From Spirosoma oryzae (GTDB taxonomy: Bacteria > Bacteroidota > Bacteroidia > Cytophagales > Spirosomataceae), in the NCBI RefSeq assembly GCF_003002825.1, contig NZ_PVTE01000003.1:310001-374000 (forward strand): DNA of 64,000 nucleotides, given 5' to 3'. The notes below the pieces were generated by a model. It searched no databases, was not told the DNA's origin, and worked only from the letters and a program-made list of their open reading frames with translations. The translations under genes and the position numbers were made by a program. Below, piece after piece: positions 25,757-33,912 of this stretch; positions within the stretch are counted from its first letter, which is position 1; each line of letters opens with the position of its first letter.

Positions 25757-26530
25757 ATGCGTTATTTTCTTGAACTGGCCTACCGGGGTACGCACTACCA
25801 CGGCTGGCAACGACAGCCTAACGGGATCAGTGTGCAGGAAGTGCTGGAAAACGCCCTGAGCACAATACTGCGCGAACCCACGGCGCTGGTCGGCAGTGGC
25901 CGGACGGATACGGGCGTGCACGCGGGGCAGCAATTCGCGCACTTCGACACCGACCTGACGTTACCGGACACACTCATCCGCTCACTGAACGGCATGACGC
26001 CCTCCGATATCGCCGTCTACGACTGTTTTCCGGTTGCGCCCGACGATCATGCCCGCTTTACGGCTACGTACCGATATTACCAATACCAGCTTTGTCGGCG
26101 GAAAGACCCCTTCCGGGCCGACCTGGCGTATCAGTTTGTGTTCCCGCTGGATGTTCCCCGTATGAACGAAGCCGCTGCTCTGCTGCTGAAACATACCGAC
26201 TTCGAAAGTTTCAGCAAAGTAAAGACTGACGTCAAGACGTTTAACTGCCGTATCGATGTTGCGTACTGGGAGCAACACCCGAACGGCGATCTGACGTTTC
26301 ATGTTCGGGCCGACCGTTTTCTGCGGGGTATGGTGCGGGCGCTCGTCGGCACCTTACTGGCTGTAGGACAGGGCCGTCTGTCGGTCGCGGACTTCGGCAG
26401 CATTATCGACGCTCGCGACCGGAAGCGGGCGGGCCGGGCCGCACCGGCGGAGGGCCTCTCGCTGGTGGGCGTGGGCTACCCCGACAGTGTCTTTACTCAG
26501 CGAACCACCGGACCCGCTCAGGCGTTCTGA
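25757..26530 (+). CDS. truA: tRNA pseudouridine(38-40) synthase
   Basis: A 257-residue TruA. The family start MRYFLELAYRGTHYHGWQRQ is at ATG 25757; the catalytic aspartate is D51 in GSGRTDTGVHA. Further signatures are FTATYRYYQYQLC, the FESFSKV segment and a C-terminal RADRFLRGMVRALVGTLL. It converts uridines 38-40 of the tRNA anticodon arm to pseudouridine. The upstream in-frame extension to 25607 is rejected. The next gene follows 58 bases downstream. Confidence 0.93.
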   Translation: MRYFLELAYRGTHYHGWQRQPNGISVQEVLENALSTILREPTALVGSGRTDTGVHAGQQFAHFDTDLTLPDTLIRSLNGMTPSDIAVYDCFPVAPDDHARFTATYRYYQYQLCRRKDPFRADLAYQFVFPLDVPRMNEAAALLLKHTDFESFSKVKTDVKTFNCRIDVAYWEQHPNGDLTFHVRADRFLRGMVRALVGTLLAVGQGRLSVADFGSIIDARDRKRAGRAAPAEGLSLVGVGYPDSVFTQRTTGPAQAF

Positions 26531-26588
26531 TACTAACTAACATACGCTGAATCGTGGCCGTCGCTGCGGTTCCCAAACGAGCCTTCTT

Positions 26589-27218
26589 TTGAAAATCGGA
26601 ACAATTATTCTGGCAGCGGGCGATGCGTCGCGCATGGGCGGCAATATTAAGCAACTGCTTGTGTATAAAGGACAAACGCTGGTTCGGCGCACCGTCGAAA
26701 CGGCGATAGCACTGCAAAGCGGACCCGTTGTCGTGGTGTTGGGTGCCAACCGCGATCAGATCGCGACGGAACTCCGCACGCTACCTGTTACCCTGGTCGA
26801 CAATTCCGCCTGGCCAACCGGGCAAGCGTCGTCGCTTAAAACGGGGCTGGCTGCGCTCTACCTGACCCATAAGGATATCGACGCCGTACTGGTGCTGCAC
26901 ATCGATCAGCCGATGGTGTCGCTGGGTTTGCTCCTGCACATGCGCGAAGTGTGGCAGGACGAGGACAAAGGAATCGTGGCCTGCCGCTACGACACGCAAC
27001 TAAGCGTACCGGCCCTGTTCGATCGGAAATACATCGACGAACTGCTGCAACAGAAAGACGACAAGGGCGTGAAGTGGGTGATCGGGCGGCACCGCGACGA
27101 TTGTACGGAAGTCCCCTTTCAGGCGGGCGCCGTCGACCTCGACTCCCCACGCGACATCGAACTGTTCCGGCAGGCATATCTGGCCGCGTCGTCAGGCGAA
27201 CTACTCTCCGACGAATAA
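26589..27218 (+). CDS. MobA-like nucleotidyltransferase
   Basis: A 209-residue NTP transferase. The nucleotide-binding signature is LAAGDASRMGGNIKQLL at residues 8-24; later come VVVVLGAN, DNSAWPTGQASSLKTGL and VLHIDQPMVS, where the D of HIDQP should bind metal. This pattern fits the MocA/MobA-like group (molybdenum cofactor cytidylyl- or guanylyltransferase-like, PF12804), although no molybdoenzyme is in the window. The gene begins with TTG at 26589, giving MKIGTIILAAG, where homologues start. It probably forms a unit with truA. Confidence 0.85.
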   Translation: MKIGTIILAAGDASRMGGNIKQLLVYKGQTLVRRTVETAIALQSGPVVVVLGANRDQIATELRTLPVTLVDNSAWPTGQASSLKTGLAALYLTHKDIDAVLVLHIDQPMVSLGLLLHMREVWQDEDKGIVACRYDTQLSVPALFDRKYIDELLQQKDDKGVKWVIGRHRDDCTEVPFQAGAVDLDSPRDIELFRQAYLAASSGELLSDE

Positions 27219-27769
27219 GGTCAGCCTGCGTTACCGGTCAATTACGGTACATGGTATGAATTCCCAAACACGCATCGAAACGCTGACGTGTTTGGGGATT
27301 CGCCATTTTACAAAGGTATATTTCTGCAAGCTACGCTTTCGATTAACCTGTTATCCCAAGCGAAGAAATAAGCACCGGTCGACAGTTTTAACCATACTAC
27401 CCGCCCTCTGAATGGCAGGGCTGTTAAGTTCTTGATTTGATACTATCAGAAGCCAAATTCCCTTCGGTTCATCTACCCCCCAGCCCCCTGAAGGGGGAGC
27501 GTTCCGCGAAGAAATTTCTCCCCCTTTAGGGGGCTGGGGGGTAAACAGGCTAGAACTTAACTGCCCTGAAGGGGGAGAAATTAGCACACAAACTTCTCCC
27601 CCTTCAGGGGGCGGGGGGTAAATGGGACAGAACTTAACAGTCCTTGGCCAACATCGTACAAGTAGACGGAGCAACGGGTCGAACTTATGGTTGTCGTGTC
27701 GGCTTCCGATCACGCGCAGGCCTGTACACAGACAGCCTGCTGCTATCAACGTTATTTTCGCTACCCGTA
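27219..27769. other. Intergenic stretch with a MITE-like block
   Basis: About 550 bases with no supported gene. It contains a 220-bp inverted-repeat block (27421-27640) listed separately and the region just before the GH2 gene. The open frame extending from 27644 is not believed, because it starts in repeat-edge sequence and the signal peptide starts at 27770. Confidence 0.6.
27421..27640. repeat. MITE-like 220-bp block with 12-bp terminal inverted repeats
   Basis: CTGTTAAGTTCT (27421-27432) and AGAACTTAACAG (27629-27640) are perfect inverted complements. Between them lie nested G/C palindromes: ACCCCCCAGCCCCCT (27475-27489) with AGGGGGCTGGGGGGT (27528-27542), and a second CTGAAGGGGGAG...CTCCCCCTTCAG pair near 27566-27606. 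An internal TAGAACTTAACTG near 27551 repeats the terminal motif. No transposase gene is present. CCCCCT/AGGGGG-based palindromes of this kind are often dispersed in Bacteroidota genomes. Confidence 0.65.
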
Positions 27770-29608
27770 ATGATTCGACGTCTCCGCCTTGATTTTCTTA
27801 CTCAGCAGCTACTCTTTCTGATCGTACTGGTGTCACCGGTTAAAAAGGGCTGTGCCCAACGCGCTGCCTTGCCAACCCGCTGGACCAAAGAAGCCCTGAC
27901 GGCCCCTGTTCCGTTGAATGAGTACCCACGCCCGCAACTGCGTCGGCAGCAGTGGTTATGCCTGAATGGGCTGTGGAACTATCAGGGTGGCCCAACGATA
28001 GCTTCCGCCAGGCAGCCGACGCAGGCAGTGCCCTTCCCCGCAACCGCTGAGCGTATCCGTGTTCCCTACTGCCCGGAGTCGGTGCTGTCCGGCATTCAGC
28101 GCAAGCAGGAAATCAACATGTGGTACCAACGCACTTTTACGCTCCCACAGGACTGGCGGGGCAAGCATGTCTTATTGCACTTCGAAGCCGTCGACTACCA
28201 GTCGACGGTCTTTGTCAACGGGCAGAAAGTGGGAAGCCATGCCGGTGGGTATGATCCGTTTAGTTTCGACATCACAGCCGCGCTAAAACTCGGCGCGAAT
28301 AGTCTGATCGTAGCTGCCTACGACGCCAACGACGGGCGAACCCCATCGGGCAAAAACGGCCCGCGCGGGGACTACACCTTCACGTCCGGCATCTGGCAAT
28401 CCGTCTGGCTGGAACCGGTCAGCGAGCAGCATATCAACGGCATCCGGCTACTGCCTGATCTGGCTGGGAAGCGACTCCGCATCGATGTCGATGCAACCAC
28501 AGCGACTCCGGTGCAGGTAGCGGTTTTTGCCGACAAGAAACTGGTGACCCGCGCGCAGGGGCAGGCCGGCACGGCGTTCTACATCCCGATCGCCAACCCG
28601 AAAGCCTGGTCACCGGATTCGCCGTTCCTCTATGATCTGACCATTTCGCTGCAATCCGCCGACGGTCAACCCGTCGATCAGGTAAGCAGCTACGTTGGGA
28701 TGCGGGACGTCAGCCTGGGCAAAGTCGACGGCGTGGTCCGGCCACTGCTGAACGGCAAATTTGTGATGCAACTGGGCTTGCTCGATCAGGGCTACTGGCC
28801 CGATGGTATCCTGACGGCACCCACCGAAGCGGCCCTGAAATCGGATATGGAGTTCACCAAAAAGGCGGGCTATAACCTGATTCGCAAGCACATGAAAACC
28901 GAACCCCAGCGGTTTTACTACTGGGCCGACAAGTTGGGCCTGCTGGTATGGCAGGACATGCCGGCGCTCTGGTACCCCGACGAAGACACGCTGGTCAACC
29001 GGGGAGCCTTCCGGCGCGAACTCAAAACACTAATCGACACTCATTATAACTCACCTTCGATTATCGCCTGGGTGCCGTTCAACGAAAACTGGGGTGCTTT
29101 CGACGTGCGTACCATTACCAACTGGGTCAAACAGTATGACCCCTCCCGACTCGTGAACGGTAACTCGGGCTTCAACAATAACCCTTCCTACCAGACCGCT
29201 TACGGCGACCCTAAAAACGGTGATTTTGTCGATACGCACATTTACGTCGGTCCCAACAAAGCCTCGGTGCCGGACAGCCTGCGAGCCGCTTCGCTGGGCG
29301 AATTCGGGGGCGTTGGCTTATTCGTGCGGGGGCATATGTGGCCCGTTGAGAACAACGCCTATGCCTACGAGCCAACGCAGTCGGCCCTGACGGATCGCTA
29401 CGTTTTCTTACTGGATCAGGTCGAGCAATTAATGCGCTACCGGGGGCTTAGCGTGGCGATTTACACCCAGACGACGGATGTAGAGCACGAGGTCAACGGG
29501 CTGCTAACGTACGACCGGGCGGTAGAGAAGATGAACGTAAACCGGGTTCGTCAGGTCAACCAGGCCGTCATCAACGCTGGTCGTCAGCTAAACCCGCCAG
29601 CAAAGTAA
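27770..29608 (+). CDS. Glycoside hydrolase family 2 enzyme
   Basis: A 612-residue GH2-type protein with a signal peptide (MIRRLRLDFLTQQLLFLIVL, ending near GCAQ, residue 30), so exported. It has a jelly-roll sugar-binding domain (about 60-210, LNGLWNYQG and GGYDPFSFDIT), an immunoglobulin-like domain and a TIM barrel. The barrel has RKHMKTEP and the acid/base WVPFNENWG, followed by a likely nucleophile in LGEFGG. GH2 enzymes act on beta-galactosides, beta-mannosides or beta-glucuronides; which one applies is not decidable. The ATG at 27770 is chosen for the signal peptide. It stands between two palindromic blocks and lies on the plus strand. Confidence 0.85.
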   Translation: MIRRLRLDFLTQQLLFLIVLVSPVKKGCAQRAALPTRWTKEALTAPVPLNEYPRPQLRRQQWLCLNGLWNYQGGPTIASARQPTQAVPFPATAERIRVPYCPESVLSGIQRKQEINMWYQRTFTLPQDWRGKHVLLHFEAVDYQSTVFVNGQKVGSHAGGYDPFSFDITAALKLGANSLIVAAYDANDGRTPSGKNGPRGDYTFTSGIWQSVWLEPVSEQHINGIRLLPDLAGKRLRIDVDATTATPVQVAVFADKKLVTRAQGQAGTAFYIPIANPKAWSPDSPFLYDLTISLQSADGQPVDQVSSYVGMRDVSLGKVDGVVRPLLNGKFVMQLGLLDQGYWPDGILTAPTEAALKSDMEFTKKAGYNLIRKHMKTEPQRFYYWADKLGLLVWQDMPALWYPDEDTLVNRGAFRRELKTLIDTHYNSPSIIAWVPFNENWGAFDVRTITNWVKQYDPSRLVNGNSGFNNNPSYQTAYGDPKNGDFVDTHIYVGPNKASVPDSLRAASLGEFGGVGLFVRGHMWPVENNAYAYEPTQSALTDRYVFLLDQVEQLMRYRGLSVAIYTQTTDVEHEVNGLLTYDRAVEKMNVNRVRQVNQAVINAGRQLNPPAK

Positions 29609-29752
29609 ACCGCCGGTGCCCAGCATCATTCGTCGTAAACAGAACGCACGGTTTATGACTTAGGTAGTCAGGTACATCCATTCGGTAAGCCCAGCGAATG
29701 CAGGACTCTTGTCGGAATTTTGCGTAGATGAGTCCGCGATGCTATTTGCAGA

Positions 29753-29834
29753 CTCTGTCACCCCTAAATCCCCTAAAGGGGACTTTATCTACGTGCGAGT
29801 AAAGTCCCCTTTAGGGGATTTAGGGGTGACAGAG
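29753..29834. repeat. Long perfect palindrome (35-base arms)
   Basis: The arms 29753-29787 and 29800-29834 are exact reverse complements around a 12-base loop (TCTACGTGCGAG). The outer arm begins CTCTGTCACCCCTAAATCCC. It lies 145 bases after the GH2 gene and 65 bases before the PRISE gene. Given its length and perfection, it would form an extremely stable RNA hairpin or DNA cruciform. Confidence 0.9.
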
Positions 29835-29899
29835 CTTAGTTAACCCGCACCAATTAAAATACTATAAGAGTAGACGAACTCAACGTATCCGTTCAAATC

Positions 29900-30967
29900 A
29901 TGCAGAAAAAAGCACTTGTCGTTGGGGTCAGCGGCATCACGGGCGGTAATCTGGCCGAAACACTACTTGCCCACGATTGGACAGTATACGGGCTGGCCCG
30001 TACGCCCGGCACCGGTCCGGACGGACTCATTCCCGTTGCCGCCGATTTATTAAACTTGGATAGTCTGAACACGGCTCTGGCTGCGGTTAGCCCTACCCAT
30101 GTGTTTATCACCAGTTGGATGCGCAACGATACCGAAGCGGAGAACATTCGGGTCAACAGCCTGATGGTCCGTAATCTGTTGACGGCTGTTTCACCGAAGA
30201 AAACCGTGCAGCATGTGGCGCTGGTCACCGGCCTGAAGCACTACCTGGGGCCGTTCGAGGCTTACGCAAAGGCGGGTACGCTGCCCCTGACACCTGTCCG
30301 GGAAGAGCATCCCCGGCTGACCATCGAAAACTTTTACTACGCACAGGAAGACGAGGTCTATGCGGCTGCCGAACGCGACGGTTTCACCTGGAGCATTCAT
30401 CGGCCGCATACGGTCATCGGCAAAGCGGTAGGTAACATGATGAACATGGGCACGACCCTGGCGGTCTACGCGTCGATCTGCAAGGAAACCGGACGGTCGT
30501 TTCAGTTTCCCGGTTCGGCCGCGCAGTGGAATGGAATTTCGGACGTGACCGACGCTCGGCTTCTGGCCCAGCACATGCTGTGGGCGGCTACGACGGAAGC
30601 AGCTCACAATCAGGCTTTCAATGTGGCCAACGGCGACGTGTTCCGCTGGAACTGGCTCTGGCTGCAACTGGCCAACTGGTTCGGTATCGAAGCCAGGGGG
30701 TTCGACGGGGCCATTCGCCCGCTGGAAGCCGAGCTGGCGCACGACGGTGCGTTGTGGGCAGCCATAGCCGCCAAATACGGATTGACCGAACCGGACCTGA
30801 ACCGACTGGCGTCGGCCTGGCACACCGATCTGGATTTAAGCCGCCCCATCGAAGTCATGACGGATATGGCGAAAAGCCGCAAGCTGGGCTTTACCGGCTA
30901 CCAGGACACGCGCGACTCGTTTGTCGACCTGTTTACCCGGCTTCGGGCGGAGCGCTTGATTCCGTAA
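29900..30967 (+). CDS. PRISE-type SDR reductase (progesterone 5-beta-reductase/iridoid synthase-like)
   Basis: A 355-residue atypical short-chain dehydrogenase. The nucleotide motif is VVGVSGITGGNL near residues 7-18; other family marks are LVTGLKHYLGPFEAY and the NFYYAQED segment in place of the usual YxxxK, typical of the PRISE family (NFYYxxED). The C-terminal half has GDVFRWNWLW and the family-typical FGI. These enzymes reduce activated C=C bonds of enones with NADPH; the native substrate in bacteria is unknown. The gene follows a long palindrome and appears alone. Confidence 0.85.
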   Translation: MQKKALVVGVSGITGGNLAETLLAHDWTVYGLARTPGTGPDGLIPVAADLLNLDSLNTALAAVSPTHVFITSWMRNDTEAENIRVNSLMVRNLLTAVSPKKTVQHVALVTGLKHYLGPFEAYAKAGTLPLTPVREEHPRLTIENFYYAQEDEVYAAAERDGFTWSIHRPHTVIGKAVGNMMNMGTTLAVYASICKETGRSFQFPGSAAQWNGISDVTDARLLAQHMLWAATTEAAHNQAFNVANGDVFRWNWLWLQLANWFGIEARGFDGAIRPLEAELAHDGALWAAIAAKYGLTEPDLNRLASAWHTDLDLSRPIEVMTDMAKSRKLGFTGYQDTRDSFVDLFTRLRAERLIP

Positions 30968-31034
30968 GGGCCGTATAGCCGGCCTATTCGCCAGGTGTAA
31001 GCCCGGCTTTGCACTTGACCACTTGCACCGCAGC

Positions 31035-32042
31035 TCACGGCAACCGAACCACCAGTTGCGGGTTCAGCACGACGCGTTGAAAATCGTCCGCCGATGCGCC
31101 ACTCGACGGGTCGTTCAGGGACAGCAGAATCTCGACGGCTTTGTGGCCGATCTGATACGGGTGCTGCTCGACGGAGGCCAGGGGCGACTGATCCATGTAG
31201 GCCGTCAGCGGCAGGTTGGCGAAGCTGACGAACGAAATATCCTCGTTGATCCGTAGTCCCTGCCGGCGACAGACCTGCATGGCGTCGAGGGCCACGTAAT
31301 CGTTGAAGGCCAGCACAGCGTCCGGGCGATGGGCTGATTCGATCAGTTGCGTCATCTTTCGACTGGTGTCGTCGGTTGTCAGGTCGACCCGCTTGACGAG
31401 GGCGTTTTCGACGGGCAGCTTCTCTTCGATCAACGCCCGAATGTAGCCTCGGTACCGGTCTTCGCTGGCGACCAGCGGATACGGGCCGTTCAACAGCGCA
31501 ATCCGCCGGAATCCCTGCCCCGACAGCCACTTCGTCGCGTCGTAGGCCCCTTTCTCCATATCGCAGCCCACCTGATGGGTGTTGATGTGGGGCGGAATCC
31601 GATCGAACAGTACAAGCGGGACGCCCCGGTCGATCAGGTGCTGAATATGTCCGAACTGCTGCGACTCTTTCGCCACCGACAGCATTACCCCGTCGACCTG
31701 GTTGCGGGTCAGCATCGATAGTATCTGCTGCTCCCGTTCGTAGGAGTCGTGCGACTGATACAGCGCCACGCTGTAGTGATGCTGAAACGCCAGTTCCTCG
31801 ACACCATTAACGACTTCCGAGAAGAAATTCTCCCGAATCTCCGGCAGCACCATGGCGAAGACGCTCGTTTTCCCGCTGCGCAGGTTGCGTGCTGTCTGGC
31901 TGGGCGTGTAGTGCAACTGAGCCGCCAGTTCACGCACGGCATCGCGCGTTTTCTGCCCGATGCGCGGGTTGTCCTGTAGCGCCCTCGACACCGTCGACGG
32001 CGACACCTTTAATTGACGGGCAATTGCTTTGATGGTTGTCAT
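31035..32042 (-). CDS. LacI-family transcriptional regulator
   Basis: A 335-residue regulator. The helix-turn-helix is at residues 1-50 (MTTIKAIARQLKVSPSTVSRAL, then hinge-helix region YTPSQTARNLRSGKTSV), followed by a periplasmic-binding-protein-like sensor domain with FDRIPP and DYVALDAMQVCRRQGL. It probably binds a sugar and controls the adjoining carbohydrate genes. The ATG at 32042 is used; the frame extends upstream to 32135 but the extension is not typical of the family. It is divergent from the GH109 gene and its likely operator lies between them. Confidence 0.9.
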   Translation of the reverse strand: MTTIKAIARQLKVSPSTVSRALQDNPRIGQKTRDAVRELAAQLHYTPSQTARNLRSGKTSVFAMVLPEIRENFFSEVVNGVEELAFQHHYSVALYQSHDSYEREQQILSMLTRNQVDGVMLSVAKESQQFGHIQHLIDRGVPLVLFDRIPPHINTHQVGCDMEKGAYDATKWLSGQGFRRIALLNGPYPLVASEDRYRGYIRALIEEKLPVENALVKRVDLTTDDTSRKMTQLIESAHRPDAVLAFNDYVALDAMQVCRRQGLRINEDISFVSFANLPLTAYMDQSPLASVEQHPYQIGHKAVEILLSLNDPSSGASADDFQRVVLNPQLVVRLP

Positions 32043-32120
32043 TTCTTTTATAAGACGAGCCAGTCTCCTCTTTAAGCTACGCAAAATACGGCAAATGGCG
32101 AAATTAGTTTCGGTTTTAGA

Positions 32121-32152
32121 CAAACGTTTGCGCACGGCAGGACAATCGTTTG
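32121..32152. promoter_or_regulatory. Candidate LacI-family operator pair
   Basis: CAAACGTTTG (32121-32130) is a perfect 10-base palindrome and CAATCGTTTG (32143-32152) is a close second copy. Their centres are 22 bases apart, about two helical turns. Centres with CG flanked by A/T match LacI-family operator preferences. Both lie between the divergent LacI-family and GH109 genes. Confidence 0.55.
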
Positions 32153-32222
32153 CACACAGTGAGCGGCACGATTTTACGAAGAATGGGTCGGTTCCAGCCT
32201 TTACGAGCGTCGCCTACGGACC

Positions 32223-32230
32223 TACTTTTA
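32223..32230 (+). promoter_or_regulatory. Candidate -7 element of the GH109-like gene
   Basis: TACTTTTA is one base off TAnnTTTG, 67 bases before the ATG, with a weak TTTA at the -33 distance. Low confidence. Confidence 0.3.
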
Positions 32231-32296
32231 AGTATTCGTTAATCACCTGTACCAGGCCAGATCAACCGCTCGGCTAGTCCAACCCTACGAACGCTC

Positions 32297-33670
32297 ATGA
32301 CCCCTACTACCCGTCGTTCTTTTCTAAAAACAGCCGCTGTCGGCAGTGCAGCCGCATCGCTCCTGCCGTCTTTCGTCACGTCAACCCTGGCCCACGATCA
32401 GCCACCGATGCTCGCTACGGTCCGGCTGGCCTTTATCGGACTTGGCCTGCGCGGGCGAAGTCATTTGCAACAGGCCCTGTACCGCCCGGACGTTGAGGTA
32501 GTTGCCCTGTGCGACATTTCCGACGACGCCATCGCCCGTGCCAATGCAATGATTGCAAAGGCCGGTCGAAAAGCACCCGCCACCTACAGCAAAGGCGATA
32601 AAGCGTTCGAACAGATGCTGAAACGCGACGACATCGACGGTGTGGTGATTGCTACGCCCTGGGAATGGCACGTACCGATGGCCGTGGCGACGATGAAAGC
32701 GGGTAAATACGCCGGACTGGAAGTATCGGCTACGGTTACGCTCAAGGAATCCTGGGATCTGGTCGACACCTACGAGAAGACCAAATCGCACTGCATGATT
32801 CTGGAAAACGTCTGCTACCGACGCGACGTGATGGCCATTCTCAACATGGTTCGTCAGGGAATGTTCGGCGAGATGACCTACGCCCACTGCGGCTATGAAC
32901 ACGACTTGCGCAACATCAAATTCAACGACGGCAAGGGCCACGGTGTCGGCGCGGAATTCGGCAAAGGTGCTTTCTCGGAAGCCAGCTGGCGCACGCAGCA
33001 CTCCGTCGACCGCAACGGCGACCTCTACCCAACGCACGGGCTGGGGCCGGTCGCTCACTGGCTTAACATCAACCGGGGCAATCAGTTTGTGCGGCTCACC
33101 AGCATGGCTACCAAAAGCCGGGGGCTGCACAAGTACGTCGTCGATCATGGTGGCGAAAACCACCCCAATGCCAAGGTCAATTTCAAACTCGGCGACGTCG
33201 TCACGACGATGGTTGAATGCGCCAACGGGGAAAACATCGTGATTATCCACGACACCAACTCGCCCCGCCCCTACTCGCTGGGCTTCAGGGCGCAGGGTAC
33301 CGAAGGCATCTGGATGGACGACAATGATATGATCTATCTGGAGGGAAAAAGTCCCAAGCCGCATACGTGGGAACCGTTTGCACCTTATCAGGAAAAATAC
33401 GACCACCCGCTCTGGAAGCAGCACGCGCAGACGGCCCAGAACGCCGGTCACGGAGGCATCGATTTCTTTGTGCTGCGTGGCTTTATCGAAGCGATCAAAA
33501 ACCAGACAGCGCCACCGATGGACGTGTACGATGCTGCGGCCTGGAGCGCCATCAGCCCCCTGTCGGAAGAAAGCATCGCCAAAGGCAGCAAGCCCGTCGA
33601 CATCCCCGATTTCACGCGCGGCAAGTGGAAAACCAATAAGCCGATCTTTGGCCTGAACGACGTCTATTAG
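32297..33670 (+). CDS. GH109-like alpha-N-acetylgalactosaminidase (Gfo/Idh/MocA family)
   Basis: A 457-residue protein. The start has a twin-arginine-like signal (RRSFLKTAAVGSAAASLLPS), then a Gfo/Idh/MocA Rossmann domain (FIGLGLRGRSHLQQAL, residue 45 on) and a C-terminal alpha/beta domain with HCGYEHDLRNIKFNDGKGHG, WRTQHSVDRNGDLYPTHG, SLGFRAQGTEGIWMD and YDHPLWKQ. This matches the NAD-dependent GH109 family, which cleaves alpha-GalNAc by a redox-elimination route. Exported via Tat after folding with cofactor would suit an NAD-bound enzyme. It lies between the LacI-family gene and SusC/SusD genes, so it should act on the same glycan. Confidence 0.85.
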   Translation: MTPTTRRSFLKTAAVGSAAASLLPSFVTSTLAHDQPPMLATVRLAFIGLGLRGRSHLQQALYRPDVEVVALCDISDDAIARANAMIAKAGRKAPATYSKGDKAFEQMLKRDDIDGVVIATPWEWHVPMAVATMKAGKYAGLEVSATVTLKESWDLVDTYEKTKSHCMILENVCYRRDVMAILNMVRQGMFGEMTYAHCGYEHDLRNIKFNDGKGHGVGAEFGKGAFSEASWRTQHSVDRNGDLYPTHGLGPVAHWLNINRGNQFVRLTSMATKSRGLHKYVVDHGGENHPNAKVNFKLGDVVTTMVECANGENIVIIHDTNSPRPYSLGFRAQGTEGIWMDDNDMIYLEGKSPKPHTWEPFAPYQEKYDHPLWKQHAQTAQNAGHGGIDFFVLRGFIEAIKNQTAPPMDVYDAAAWSAISPLSEESIAKGSKPVDIPDFTRGKWKTNKPIFGLNDVY

Positions 33671-33737
33671 TCGCTGCCACTTCGCACTAATTCGGTAAGC
33701 AGCAAGGCGAATCCACGCCTTGCCTGCGATAGCTATG

Positions 33738-33782
33738 CCCAGCGTGGATTCGCCCAGCGTGGACTCGCCCAGCGTGGATTCG
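33738..33782. repeat. Three 15-base tandem repeats
   Basis: Unit CCCAGCGTGGATTCG, in copies at 33738-33752, 33753-33767 (one base changed) and 33768-33782. An inverted relative (GGCGAATCCACGC) lies at 33707-33719, so the block can pair with its upstream copy. It lies between the GH109 and SusC genes. Confidence 0.85.
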
Positions 33783-33819
33783 TCTATGTCCTCATGGCAT
33801 AACCCATGTAACAGTTATC

Positions 33820-33856
33820 CCCCGGTCTGCCACCGTGGCGCGGTGGCAGACCGGGG
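33820..33856. terminator. Strong hairpin upstream of the first SusC gene
   Basis: CCCCGGTCTGCCACCG (33820-33835) and CGGTGGCAGACCGGGG (33841-33856) are perfect 16-base complements around a 5-base loop. It lies between the GH109 and SusC genes on the same strand, 57 bases before the SusC ATG. No T-run follows, so it may be an attenuator or mRNA-processing hairpin rather than a terminator. Confidence 0.6.
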
Positions 33857-33912
33857 AGTCAGTATCCAGCTACCCAACAGTTTATTTCTCTCCTGTATAA
33901 ACCGACACCACT

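Noticed and set aside
26589-27218. Molybdenum cofactor biosynthesis operon
   Set aside because: Only one MobA-like gene is present, with no moa/moe genes or molybdoenzyme nearby. Family membership alone does not establish the substrate.
27644-27769. N-terminal extension of the GH2 protein from an upstream start
   Set aside because: The extension would precede and bury the signal peptide, and begins at the edge of the MITE-like block. ATG 27770 is preferred.
32381-33451. A 356-residue minus-strand open frame opposite the GH109 gene
   Set aside because: Shadow of the GH109 gene, with no signal peptide or domain of its own.
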